Of a stretch of DNA of 64,000 nucleotides, positions 23,940 through 34,578 are shown one piece after another (positions within the stretch are counted from its first letter, which is position 1; every line of letters begins with the position of its first letter). This stretch comes from Paulownia fortunei. Taxonomy: Eukaryota; Streptophyta; Magnoliopsida; Lamiales; Paulowniaceae. The notes beneath the pieces are model-generated. The model saw only the letters and a program-made list of their open reading frames with translations. It was not told where the DNA came from and did no database searches. The stretch covers positions 13,720,060 to 13,784,059 of the forward strand of contig CM033108.1 in assembly GCA_019321725.1 (NCBI GenBank). The letters are read 5' to 3'. A program made the translations under genes and the position numbers.

Positions 23940-24564
23940 TCATAAATCAAGTCAATTTATAGAACTTAAGCGGAGGCATACAAATTTCAATAAATTGATC
24001 AATCCAAAGGTATAAATATCTAAAATGAGTTGATCAATTGGTCATGTATTGGAGTAGAAATGAGAATTCACCTCGCAGATGGTGAAATAAAACCCTTTTT
24101 AACAACATGATCTACAAAAGATAGCAAACTATCATAGAAAGCATACATTAAGAATATCTATAGGTTTCTAGTGAATGTTGAGTTGTGCCCAAGAGATAAT
24201 TTGGAATAACTCCTCTAGTGTACCAAAACCACTAGGTAGGGCGATGAATACATCTGCATTGTTTAATAAATTAGGCATTCTGTCCTGAATATTTGACACT
24301 TTAAGCTCATCTCTGATGGTCATACCTGTGATATTCTATACTATTAAAATTTTGGGATAAATCTTAAAACTTTGACTCTCCTACAAGAGCAGAAGTAGCA
24401 ACACTCCCCATTAATCCCAGATTGCCTCACTCATACAATAAATGAATTTTTCTTTCTGCCAAAATTCTACCATGGTTATTAGCTGCCCCTATCATCATTT
24501 TTTCCTAGATTGGTTTCACAAAAGATAAAAAATAGTTGAACTTACGAGTAGAAGATGCTTTCAT
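23940..24564 (-). pseudogene. LOG-like: processed pseudogene of a LOG-type cytokinin phosphoribohydrolase
   Basis: LOG enzymes release active cytokinin bases from their nucleotides in the cytosol. Reading the minus strand from the ATG at 24564: MKASSTRKF (N-terminus), C-x-T-NLGKN, then a frame change to HGRILAERKIHLLYE, a stop, GNLGLMGSVATSALVG, another shift to FIPKIL, NITGMTIRDELKVSNIQDRM, ADVFIALPSGFGTLEELF (the family's PGGxGTxxE signature with one Gly changed to Ser), ISWAQLNIH, a stop, KPIDILNV, a shift, FYDSLLSFVDHVVKKGFISP, SAR, a stop, then ILIST and DQLINSF. The pieces cover essentially a whole LOG of about 200 residues with no intron between them. Plant LOG genes are normally multi-exon, so a retrocopy is likely. 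Its 3' end abuts the LTR at 23930. Confidence 0.85.
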
Positions 24565-25574
24565 TTTCTTTCTTTTTTTTTGAAAGTGAGTTGTGTAAAA
24601 TGGAGTGAGTACGGTGGTATTTATTAAAGTATGGATAGGTAATGCATTTATTGCATGTCTTTTTATTTTATCAGAAAGGTTGAAAATAATCACACACAAA
24701 ATTTAAAAATTATCTACTTATACGTGAATGTACATATAGTTGTGATTGTGGCTCGTATCTTCCTCTAGTTTTATATCTAGTAATGGCTTAAACGCACTTT
24801 ATGAGTTAAGGATATGCTTCCTATCTGATTTTCTTATAAACTGGCAAACATGATTTTTTAATGTTAGATTTCCAAAACTATAATGCTCATATTTATCCCA
24901 AAAGTGATTCCAGAAATAAAAAAAATACAGGATGCACTAATCCATATGAATGCATCTCAAGAGTCAATATAATGTCATCTAAAGACGCCTTACTTAGTCC
25001 ATCTATAAAAAATTCAATTTTATCTTCTTGATTTTTAAAAACCATTCCTAAGGAATGACACTTTGTATTGCAAGTTCATTGAACACATTTATGACAAACT
25101 TGTATTTTTTTTTACCTTCATTTTTTTGAATATGTGCTTTTATCAAAACTAGACATGTATCTAGTAAACAAGTTTAAACACTCGTATGAAAACTCACTAC
25201 TCTTACCATTGCTTCAATTATCCATCATATGTCCCTTGGGATACCCTTGTGCATAAGTTTCCTTAATATTTCAATCCTAGTTTTATAAATTTTTAAAATT
25301 ATATTTTTAGGAAGTAAACAAAATTACTTATTGAGAAAAAGAGAAACTTTGTGCAGAGATTTTAGTTGTTTGGGAAACTGATAAGTCGACTTTAATAGCT
25401 ACGGAGTAATGTTATCCACCACTTAACTAGAAAAAAAGAAAAGAAAGAAAGCCTACAAAACAAATGAAGTTAGAGAAAATAAGTATATATATACACACTA
25501 ATCATAACAAGGGTTAGAAAGAAAAAGAATTTCCTCTTGTGAAAATTGATTCTCTAGAAACAATTTAAGTAAAG
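24565..25574. other. unassigned AT-rich stretch
   Basis: No complete gene. The first 100 bases on the minus strand may be the former 5' untranslated part of the LOG-like copy. Around 24885-25055 the minus strand has a roughly 50-codon open stretch (contains EDKIEFFIDGLSKASLDDI) with more broken frames upstream to about 25260. I do not recognise it. The part next to 25575 could be the 3' end of Athila element A, but no LTR or polypurine tract was found. Confidence 0.4.
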
Positions 25575-27720
25575 GTCCATTTACTTTGAATATGTTACCA
25601 TTTCTAGGATTCTTAATGTCATTCGCCCATAAGGATATATCTCTTTTACAACAAAAGGACCACTCCACCTTGATCTAAATTTTCCAAAAAACAAATGCAA
25701 TCGAGATTTATAAAGCAAAACCTTTTGACCAATTTCAAATATGTTTCTTGAAATTTTATTATCATGAAAAAATTTTATTCTTCCCATATGAATTTTAGAA
25801 TTCTCATATACATCATTTCTCAATTATTGGAGTTCATTGATTTGTAATTTGCGGAATTTTAAAGCTTTATTAAAGTTGAAGTTAAATATTTTGATTGCCC
25901 AATAAGCTTTATGTTCAAGTTCAATAGGTAAATGACAAGATTTTTCATAAATTTTCCTATAAGGAGACATGCCTAATGATGTTATGAAAGTAGTTATATA
26001 TGCCTAAAGTGTATCGGTAAGTCTAAGAGATCAATCTTTATGATATGGATTAACTATCTTTTCCAAAATTTGTTTTATCTCCCTATTTGCAAGTTCAACT
26101 TGTCCATTTGTTTGAGGGTGATAAGGGGTTGTAGCTTTATGTATGATTCCATATTTCCTCATTAAAGTTTCAAAAACATTTTTACAAAACTATTTTTCCC
26201 CATCACTGATAATGGATCGAGGAATTCCAAATCAACTTAAAATATTTTATTTCAAAACATTTATCACTATCTTGTGATCATTGTTTCGACAGGGAATTGC
26301 CTCGATCTATTTTGAGACATAATAATCTATGGCGACCAATATATAAATAAAACCAAATGATAATGAAAATGGTCTCATGAAGTCAATACCCCAACAATCA
26401 AAGATTTCAATCACTAGGATATGATGTAGCAACATCATGTTTCGCTTTGAAATGATCCTAACTTTTGATAATTTTCCCAACTTTTGCAAAAAGTGTAAGT
26501 GTCTTTGAAAAGAGTTGACCAATAAAATCTATATTGTAAGATCTTTATAGTAGTTTTCTTTACCGAAAAGTGACCACTGAATGATAAAATTTAACAATAT
26601 TACATATCTCTTTGTCAGGCACGCATCTTCAAAACATTTGATCATGACAATATTTGAATAGGTATGGATCATCCCAACAAAAGTTTTTCACCTCATTTAA
26701 AAACTTCTTTTTGTCTTGGGAGTTCCAATGCGATGGCATAGTCCCAAGAAAATTAACAATGTCAGCAAATCAAGGTAAAATAGAAATATTAAATAGTTGT
26801 TCATCATGGAAAGTGTTATTAATAGATGTGGTTTGAAATGAATCATCATAAACAAGTCTCGACAAATGATCAACCACCACATTAACTACTCATTTCTTAT
26901 CTCGAATCATAATGTTGAATTCTTGGAGTAAGAGAATCCACATAATCAGTCTAGGTTTGACATCTTCTTTTGATAAAAGATATTTCAAAGTTTCATAATC
27001 ACTTAAAACAACAACTGGTGAGCCAACAAGATATTAAATTTGTCCAGTGCAAAAACTACATCAAGTAATTCTTTTTCAGTTGTTGAATAATTCAATTGAG
27101 CACTATTTAAAATTTTACTTATATAGTACATAACATATGGTTTCTTATCTTTTCTTGTCGCAAGACAGCTCCAACAACATAGTTACTGGCATCATAAATT
27201 ATTTCAAAAGATAAAGTCCAATCTGGAGGCTGCATGATTGGGACAGACGTAAACATACTTTTAAGCTTAACAAAAGCATTTTCACATTTTTATGTCCATT
27301 AAAAAATAGTGTCTTTTTTTAGAAGATTATACAAAGGTTTAGATATTATATAAAAATCATTGATAAATCTTCTATGAAAACCAACATATCCTAAAAATGA
27401 TCTTATCTCCTTCACAGACTTTGGTATTAGCAAATTGGCAATTATCTCAATTTTAGATTTGTCCTAAAAAATTTCAATACCTTTTGAAGAAATAATGTGT
27501 CCAAGAATAATACCAATTATTACCATGAAATAGCATTTCTCCCAATTGAGTACAAGATTCTTTTCTTCACACCTAATCAATACATTTTCTAAATTAGAGA
27601 ATCAATCGTCAAATGAATTGCCGAAAATAGAAAAATCACTCATGAAGACTTCAAGAAAACATTCAACCATGTCACTAAAAATGCTAAGCATGCATCGTTG
27701 AAATATAATTGGTGCATTAC
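25575..27720 (-). pseudogene. Athila-like element A, pol part 1 (integrase, RNase H, RT C-part)
   Basis: Minus strand, C-terminal part first in coordinates: integrase tail with GQKVLLYKSRLHLF and RSRWSGPFVVKEIYPYG (25823-25581); integrase core with [12 protein letters not shown] (about 26100), a SDGEK segment after SIISD (about 26210) and WGIDFM (about 26390); zinc-finger/RNase H remains (26600-27300); RT with CMLSIFSDMVE and a catalytic box reading FMSD where FMDD is expected (27643-27632; the first Asp is Ser). Many stops and shifts. The element continues at 44426, after the insertion of element B. Confidence 0.9.
27716..27720. repeat. target-site duplication ATTAC, left copy (Athila B)
   Basis: ATTAC lies immediately before TGATAAGTTGG, the LTR start of element B. 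The same five bases occur at 44421-44425, directly after the other end of B. Taking out 27721-44425 rejoins the RT of element A in one frame across the conserved MPFxLCNAP motif, which confirms the boundaries. Confidence 0.9.
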
Positions 27721-28455
27721 TGATAAGTTGGTTTTATACTAACAATTCATATACCTTTTTATTAATATTTAATTTATTTTCAAGTACTTTTTTTTACTTT
27801 TTATGCATTTAATTTGAAATCTTGTAGGTAATAAAAAGGAGAAGAAAATGGAAAGAAACCAAAAATTTGGTTGAAATGTTGAAGAATCTGAATTGTGGTG
27901 CGACTGATGGCAGTTTTCGTATTTCAATCATAACTCTTTGCTCAAATATCATTTGGACTTTATTCTTGAACCATTGGAAATTTAGGATATATATATAAAC
28001 ATATATATATATATATAACTTTTATATTTACCACAAAATCCAATTATGTCGATCTCAATGAGAAAAAATAAGTTCAAGAGTTAGCACTGAGCTAAAATTT
28101 TCTAGTATGACATATATTAGTATTTCAAGCATAACTTTCTCCAAAACTATTGTATTTAGTTGATTCAAGTGCCTGTGGAAAGAGAATACATTGATATACA
28201 ATGCATTAGAAGACATCAAAAGGCAATTCATCCTAAAAAGAGATCAAAAACTAGTTGCAAGTGGCTAAATAGTGTTAAAATACTGAAGTGAAGGAGGAAA
28301 AGACTGCAACAACGGCACCTAGGCGTCAAAACAGAGCGCCTAGGCACCATCTGAGGCTGCCAGGACAGAATACACATAGGGCACCTAGGCGCCATCTAAG
28401 GCTACCAAAACAGAATACACAACATCTAGGCGCTGCCTTGCTAACAAAAATGATG
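27721..28455 (+). repeat. Athila B 5' LTR, first 735 bp only
   Basis: Matches 42556-43290 from TGATAAGTTGGTTTTATA through GCTAACAAAAA. It contains tandem GC-rich units around 28316-28440 (CACCTAGGCG, GCGCCTAGGC, GCACCTAGGC about 20-45 bp apart) that are also in the 3' LTR. Then similarity jumps to the 3' untranslated region (TAGGATTATTGCTTGTTGCTTG, compare 41379). The remaining about 1.1 kb of the LTR is absent. Confidence 0.85.
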
Positions 28456-29317
28456 TTAATAAAGAGTTTAGGATTATTGCTTGTTGCTTGAAAAGTTTAG
28501 TGGTAAACTATGTGCATGTTTGAAAAAAAAAAGAGTAAATATTAGAATATGTATGCTTGTTTATGTGTCTAAACATAAAAATTTGATTTTATTTACTTTA
28601 TGAGGTCTTGTAAATCTTGATGCACTGAGTAGTTTGTTGAATTATATTTAATTATTTAGAGATAGTTTATAAGGTCTAATTATTTCCTAAATGATCCCAC
28701 CAACCTCTAGAACTTGTTTGATCACTAGTCGAGGCAAAATCCTAGGTGATATAACATTAGGGAGATGTTTAGGCCATTTTTGGACCGTTTGGGCTATTGA
28801 AGCTAACCTATACTTGAATTATTCCCTAGTGTCCCTTCTTAAGCCTATTGAAATAATTCTTAGGACAACCTATACACATTATCGAGCTTTATAGAAAAAA
28901 ATCCAATATTCTACCCTTTTTGTTCTTATTTACACAATCATTCTTGTATTAAAAAAAAGAGAAAAAAAAAAACAAAAAAAATGAAAACAAAAGAGAAAAA
29001 AAGATTGGAAAAGAATTGAGGTGTATGATTTGAACTCCATAAAATAAATAGACCCCCGTTGCATACAATAAAAGATATAAGTCTGGGGGTGATCCAAGAT
29101 CAAAAAGAAGAAATATGGGATGTTCAATAATGAAAAATGAAGAAATTGATGAAAAAATTGATGCTCATTCATAAATGTTCTAGAATGATTGTGTAAAATT
29201 TGTAATTTTTAGCTACAATTTTCCATATTTTTTCACCATTATCCAACATCACAATACAAGCTTTGGAAGTCCTTTTGATCTTTGATGTTATGATCTACCT
29301 ACATTAGTGGAGACTAG
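28456..29317 (+). other. Athila-type 3' untranslated segment
   Basis: Collinear with 41371-42236, including the A-rich run (28950-29005) and TTTGATGTTATGATCTACC near the end. It stops at ACTAG (29313-29317), where an inverted chromovirus LTR begins. In the second copy the sequence continues past the same ACTAGTG, so 29318 is a clean insertion point. Confidence 0.85.
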
Positions 29318-32300
29318 TGTAACACTCCTTAAACTAACTGCAAAACCTAAACAAGCTAATACAGTTAAGTCAAGAAATGTTAACTTTTCATCAATACTAG
29401 AGTTATGGTTTTAATAAAAGTTCCTATTTTTTACTATAAGAGACAGAACTTGAATTGATTTGTTGTTTCATTTCGTTGTAGACACACCATATATATAAAT
29501 CAAAACTGAGTATATCTATTTACAAAACCATAACAGAGTAACTTATTTTAAAACAAAATAGAGTTTTCAAAATAGACTACAAACCAACTCGAAGCATGGC
29601 ATCTGGACAAATCTCTGTTCGGCCGCTCTAGAGACTCAATCAATCTCTAAACCTGCACATTTCCACATGCATCACATAAATCTAATGAGTTAAAGGCTCA
29701 GTAAGGTGAAACTGATGCAGTAATAAATAGCGTACATACAAGTCACATAAGTAATTAAATGCATTATTCAATTTAATAACTTTCATTCATAAATCATTCT
29801 GTAGGGCCCTTGGAGTGTGGTACCTAACTAATAGCGATAAACCGTAGTTTTTAAAACCTGTTCATAATGATTGGCTAATAAGAGAAATAATACGGGGTTT
29901 TCATATTTGGTCTTTCAACCTCAGGTATTACCCATATTTTATCTCATTCATTATGATTTTTCTATATCGGTTTTTCAACCTCAAGTATTTACCACCATTT
30001 ATTGGGTTCATTGGTCCCTCCTGCATCCCTTGTCTACCCGACCATCAATCAAGTACCATATTTCCTATAACACCCTTAACCTAACTGCAGAACCTAAACA
30101 AGCTAATATAGTTAAATCAAGAAATATTAACTTTTCATCAATACTAGAGTTATAGTTTGGATAAAAGTTCTCCTTTTGGCTATAAGAGAAAGAACTTGAA
30201 TTCATTTGTTGTTTCATTTCATTTTAAACACACCATATCCATAAATCAAAATTGAGTACATTTGTTTACAAAATCATAACAGAGCGACTTATTTAAAAAT
30301 AAAATAGAGTTTTGAAAATATGCTACAAAACAGCTCGAAGCATGGCATATGAACAAATCTCTATCTGGCCACTTTAGAGACTCAGTCAACCTCTAAACTT
30401 GTATATTTCCACCTGCATCATATGAATTTAATGAGCTAAAGGCTCAATAAGGTGAAACTGATGCAATAACAATAGCATACATGCACTTCTCATAAATCAT
30501 TAAATGCATTATTCATTTTAATAACTTTCTTTCATAAATCATTCTTTAGAGCCCTTGAAGTGTGGTACCTAACTAATAGTGATAGACCGTGGTTTTCAAA
30601 ACATGTTCATAATGATTGGCCAATAAGAGAACTAACACGGGGTTTCCATACTTGGTCTTTCAACCTCAGGTATTAGTCGCATTCTATCTCATTCATTGTG
30701 GCTTTTCTATACCAGTTTTTCAACCTCAAGTATTTGCCACCATTTGTTGGGTCCGCCCGTCCTTCCCGCGTCCTTGTCTACCTGACCATCAATCAAGTAC
30801 CATACTTTATTTTCAAAAACCTCATTATATTCTTAATAGTGTCATGCTTCATGAACCATAAATGCATCAAACATTACATCATTTGACAATTAATAACAAT
30901 CACATTAAAACATGAATAACATTGTATGATTCTTGTGATATAGTAAATGAAAGTTTTAACTTAACTCAAGTCCACTTCGTGCTAAGTGAAAAGGTCAATC
31001 TCTTTGGAAGATATCCATGTTAAAAGCCTAACATAATCAAATCATGTACTTTTCAATATCCTTTTAATAAATCACATAATTTATTCTAATTAAAATCATA
31101 TACACTTTTCAATTTTTTTGCAAACAATTTCATATCGATTACATTACTTCAAAAACAATACATACTCCATATTTACTAATAATTCAAGATAATAAAACAT
31201 TAGGGCAGCCATTAAATTACTTTTAGGGAAGACCCAAACCTTGAACAGAATCTCAAAATATCTAAATTAACATGGGGTGAACTTGATTCTAACTTAAATT
31301 GATTCTAACCATCAATTAAGAAAACTAATTCCTATTGTTCACAATCATTCATAGAAACTTTCAAACATAATATAAACATTACAACATCAATAAGAACAAG
31401 TAAATTAAGCATATTTCACAAGACTATCAATTTTGCTAAAAACTAGCTTAACTAGCTTGGTTTTGGCTACCAGTGTAACCTACTTAAGTTTTCAATTATA
31501 CAAAAACATACTAAAACATGTAACCATTCAAGATACTACAAATTCATCCTAAGAAATACTGAAAAAGAATATACCTTGATTAAGTTAGAATTAAGCTTTA
31601 AAATCAACGGTTTTCAAGCTTAAAAGGGTGGAAACTTGTTCTAGTTTGTGTTCTATAGATTCCTATGGTTTGAATTCAATTTTTGTGAGTATGAGAGTGT
31701 AGAAATTTGGAAGAAACTTTGGAGAATAATGGATGGTCGTTTTTGAGGAGCTTCCACAAGAAAATAGGCTAAAATGACTTCTTTGACATTTCAAAGAGAG
31801 GTAAGTGGAGGGTCATGATTGGTTGCATCATGCTTGGTGTCTTCTCATACCAAAAGCGACATTTTTGGGCTAGGGAGATGACAAAAATTGATGATTTGGT
31901 GTTATAATCAAGTGCAATGTGGTTTAGAATGATTTCATGCAACCTAGTTAACCAACCAATCAAATTGCACCATTTTACATACTTTTAGTTCTTAGCCAAA
32001 TGTAACATATTTCAAGCAAATATTTAGGCAAATAATCACTTTAGAATGTAACAAGTATGAGGCAATACAAATAATTCATTTCATGGCCATTCAATACGTC
32101 AATCTTCTTTACCTGAGATATCGAGCTTTTCACTGCAAAAAGGCACTTAAGGAATATGTTAAATCAAGAAACAAAAGTTTAATCTCATATTTCATGTGCT
32201 AATGCATGTTAAAGCATAACTGGAGCATATAGTAACAATTATTCATGTTCGTGCAATTATGCTATTTGTATGCCATAATCCAATAATACATATTGATTAG

Positions 32301-32883
32301 ATGAAAATTCATATAAGATGCTTATTATTAGTTATGTAGGAGAGAATTGAGCATTACACTTCCTTTTCAATAATCTCATTATATTCTTAATAGTATCATG
32401 CTTCATCAACTATAAATGCATCAAACATTACATCATTTGACAAATAATGACAATCACATTAAAACATGAACAACATTATATGATTCTTATGATACAACAA
32501 ATGAAAGTTTTAACTTACCTCAAGTCCACTTTGTGTTAAGTGAAAAGGTCAATCTCTTTAAAAGATAGGATGTGTTAAAGACCTACCATAATCAAATCAT
32601 GTACCTTTCAATATCCTTTTAATAAATCACATAATCTATTCTCATTAAAATCACATACACTTTTTGAATTTCGCTAGAACTAGCTTAACCAACTTGGTTT
32701 TGGCTTCAAGTCTATCCTACTTAAGTTTTTATTTATATAAAAACATACTAAAACATGTAACCAAAGATACTATAAATTCATCATAAGAAACATTGAAAAA
32801 AATATACCTTGATTAAGTTGGAATTAATCTTCAAATCAACGATTTTCAAGCTTAAAAGGGTAGAAACTTGTTCTAGTTTGTAC
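29318..32883 (-). repeat. chromovirus LTR in minus orientation, split and truncated
   Basis: This LTR starts TGTAACACTCCTTAA at 29318, is interrupted at 30065 by a complete LTR of the same family, resumes at 32364 (TCATTATATTCTTAATAGTxTCATGC continues collinearly) and stops at about 32883, in mid-LTR, where the plus-orientation LTR of the chromovirus begins. Its own internal region is gone. Confidence 0.83.
30066..32358 (-). repeat. solo LTR nested in an LTR of the same family (2,293 bp)
   Basis: Complete LTR on the minus strand, close in length to the 3' LTR at 37943-40222 (2,280 bp), with no internal region attached. Flanks are TTTCC (30061-30065) and CTTCC (32359-32363), a 5-bp target duplication with one mismatch. 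On the minus strand it starts TGTAATGCTCAATTCTC and ends GGGTGTTATA. Homologous recombination between the two LTRs of a once complete element is the usual origin. Confidence 0.88.
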
Positions 32884-32884
32884 C

Positions 32885-33419
32885 AAAAACCACGGTCTAT
32901 CACTTTTAGTTAGGTACCACACTTCAAGGGCCCTAAAGAATGATTTATGAATGAAAGTTATTAAATTGACTAATGTATTTAATTATTCATGTGACTTGCA
33001 TGTACGCTATTTGTTACTACATCAGTTTTACCTTACTGAGCCTTTAGCTCATTAGATTCATGTGATGCAGGTGAAAATGTACAGGTTTACAGGTTGACCG
33101 AGTCTCTAGCACGATCGGACATAGATTTGTTCATATGCCATGCTTCAAGTTATTTTGAAGTCTATTTTGAAAACTCTGTATTATTTTTAAATAAGCCGCT
33201 CTGTTATGGTTTTGTAAATAAATGTACTCAGTTTTAATTTATGTATATGGTGTGTTTAAAATAAAATAAAAAAACAAATTAATTCAAGTTATTTCTCTTA
33301 TATCCAAAAAAGGGAACTTTTACAAAAACCATAACTCTAGTATTGATGAAAAGTTAACATTTCTTGACTTAACTGTATCAGCTTGTTTAGGTTCTGTAGT
33401 TAGGTTAAGAGGTGTTACA
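32885..33419 (+). repeat. truncated 5' LTR of plus-strand chromovirus
   Basis: Matches 39735-40222: AAAACCACxGTCTAT, TTAGTTAGGTACCACACTTCAA, and the end GGTTAAGAGGTGTTACA. Only the last 535 bp are kept. Confidence 0.88.
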
Positions 33420-33424
33420 GTTTA

Positions 33425-33436
33425 TGGTATCAGAGC
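33425..33436 (+). other. primer-binding site, plus-strand chromovirus
   Basis: TGGTATCAGAGC, five bases after the LTR end TGTTACA, is a perfect complement of the initiator tRNA-Met 3' end. Confidence 0.92.
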
Positions 33437-33623
33437 GGAGGTTTAGTCATTCCTGAAGACAGAAGAAGGCATATGAACACATCTTACTTGGGAAACTCGG
33501 TCAACTATTTGTTTATTTTCTTTTATGTTTACTTGATTAGATTTTATTTTATGTCATTATCATGATTATGTGTTTATTATTGGCTAATGAATAGAAAGAG
33601 ATTGAGCAATGCATATCAGGTCA

Positions 33624-34578
33624 TGGCACCAAAAAGAAAGATAATGGATGATCATGAGGGTAATCATAGTGTGGTGAATAATTTGACTGATCTCATTCAA
33701 CAATAGACTAGAATATATGGTGAACAGATACAACAATTGCTAGATATGCAACAAAGAAGCCAAGAACAGAATCAACGACTTCCTCCACCACAAGCTCGAC
33801 AGGATACTTCACAAGCTATATATGAGAAATTTAGAAAGATAGAACATGTTGATTTTTAATGGTGGGTCTGATCCCATGGTTACAGATGAATGGGTGAAAT
33901 CGACACTATCTTTGACTACATGCAAATTAATGATGTTGAGAAGGTACTCTGTGCAATTTTCTTGTTGAAGAAGGATATTAGAACCTAGTGGGAAGGAGCT
34001 AAGCTTGCAGTGAATATGGAAAAGCTAACTTGGGAGAGATTTAAAACAATCTTTTATGATAAGTATTTCACCAGAGATGCTAGGTCGCTCAAAGTAAAAG
34101 AATTCCTAGAGTTAAAATAAGGAAGGATGTCTGTATGTGATTATGTGCAAAAATTTGAAGAAGGTTGTAAGTATGTACCATACATCGCCCGAACCAACAA
34201 TGAGAATATGGATCATTTCCTGAGGGGCCTTATTCCTGAAATTAGAAGAGATATGAGAATGTCTTCAGCAACAAAGTTTAGGGAACTGGTGGACAAGGCT
34301 TTGATGGCTGACTTAGATGAGAAAGAGATTGAGAAATTCCATCAACAAAAAAGCAAGTATTCACTCAAAGAAATCTGAAAAAGTGGAAGAAAGGAGAGTA
34401 AAAATCAAACCAAGGGAATGAAAAGTATCCTAGGATTGGGCAGACTTCTACTACAGTTGAAAGGCCTAAATGTGCTAAGTGTGGGAAGAATCATTTTGGG
34501 GAATGCTTTAGTGGTACTAATCATTGCTTTAAGTGTAAAAATCCTGGACATATAGCAAAGGATTGCCCAACAGTATAG
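33624..34578 (+). pseudogene. chromovirus gag, broken
   Basis: The start ATG at 33624 (MAPKRKIMDDHEG) follows the primer site by about 190 bp. A stop after LIQQ and a shift near 33858 break the frame. The capsid region is recognisable ([36 protein letters not shown] at 34127 onward). Two zinc knuckles follow at about 34470-34565: CAKCGKNHFGEC (shortened spacing) and CFKCKNPGHIAKDC (standard CCHC). Gag would package the RNA, but this copy cannot produce it. Confidence 0.9.

Noticed and set aside
28288..28491. Arg/Pro-rich reading frame with internal repeats
   Set aside because: Produced by the GC-rich CCTAGG-type repeats of the Athila LTR; not kept in the 3' LTR.
29871..30155. Two similar reading frames (also 30616-30861) starting MANKR
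   Set aside because: They lie in two copies of the same chromovirus LTR, on the strand opposite to the element; similarity reflects the LTR, not a gene.
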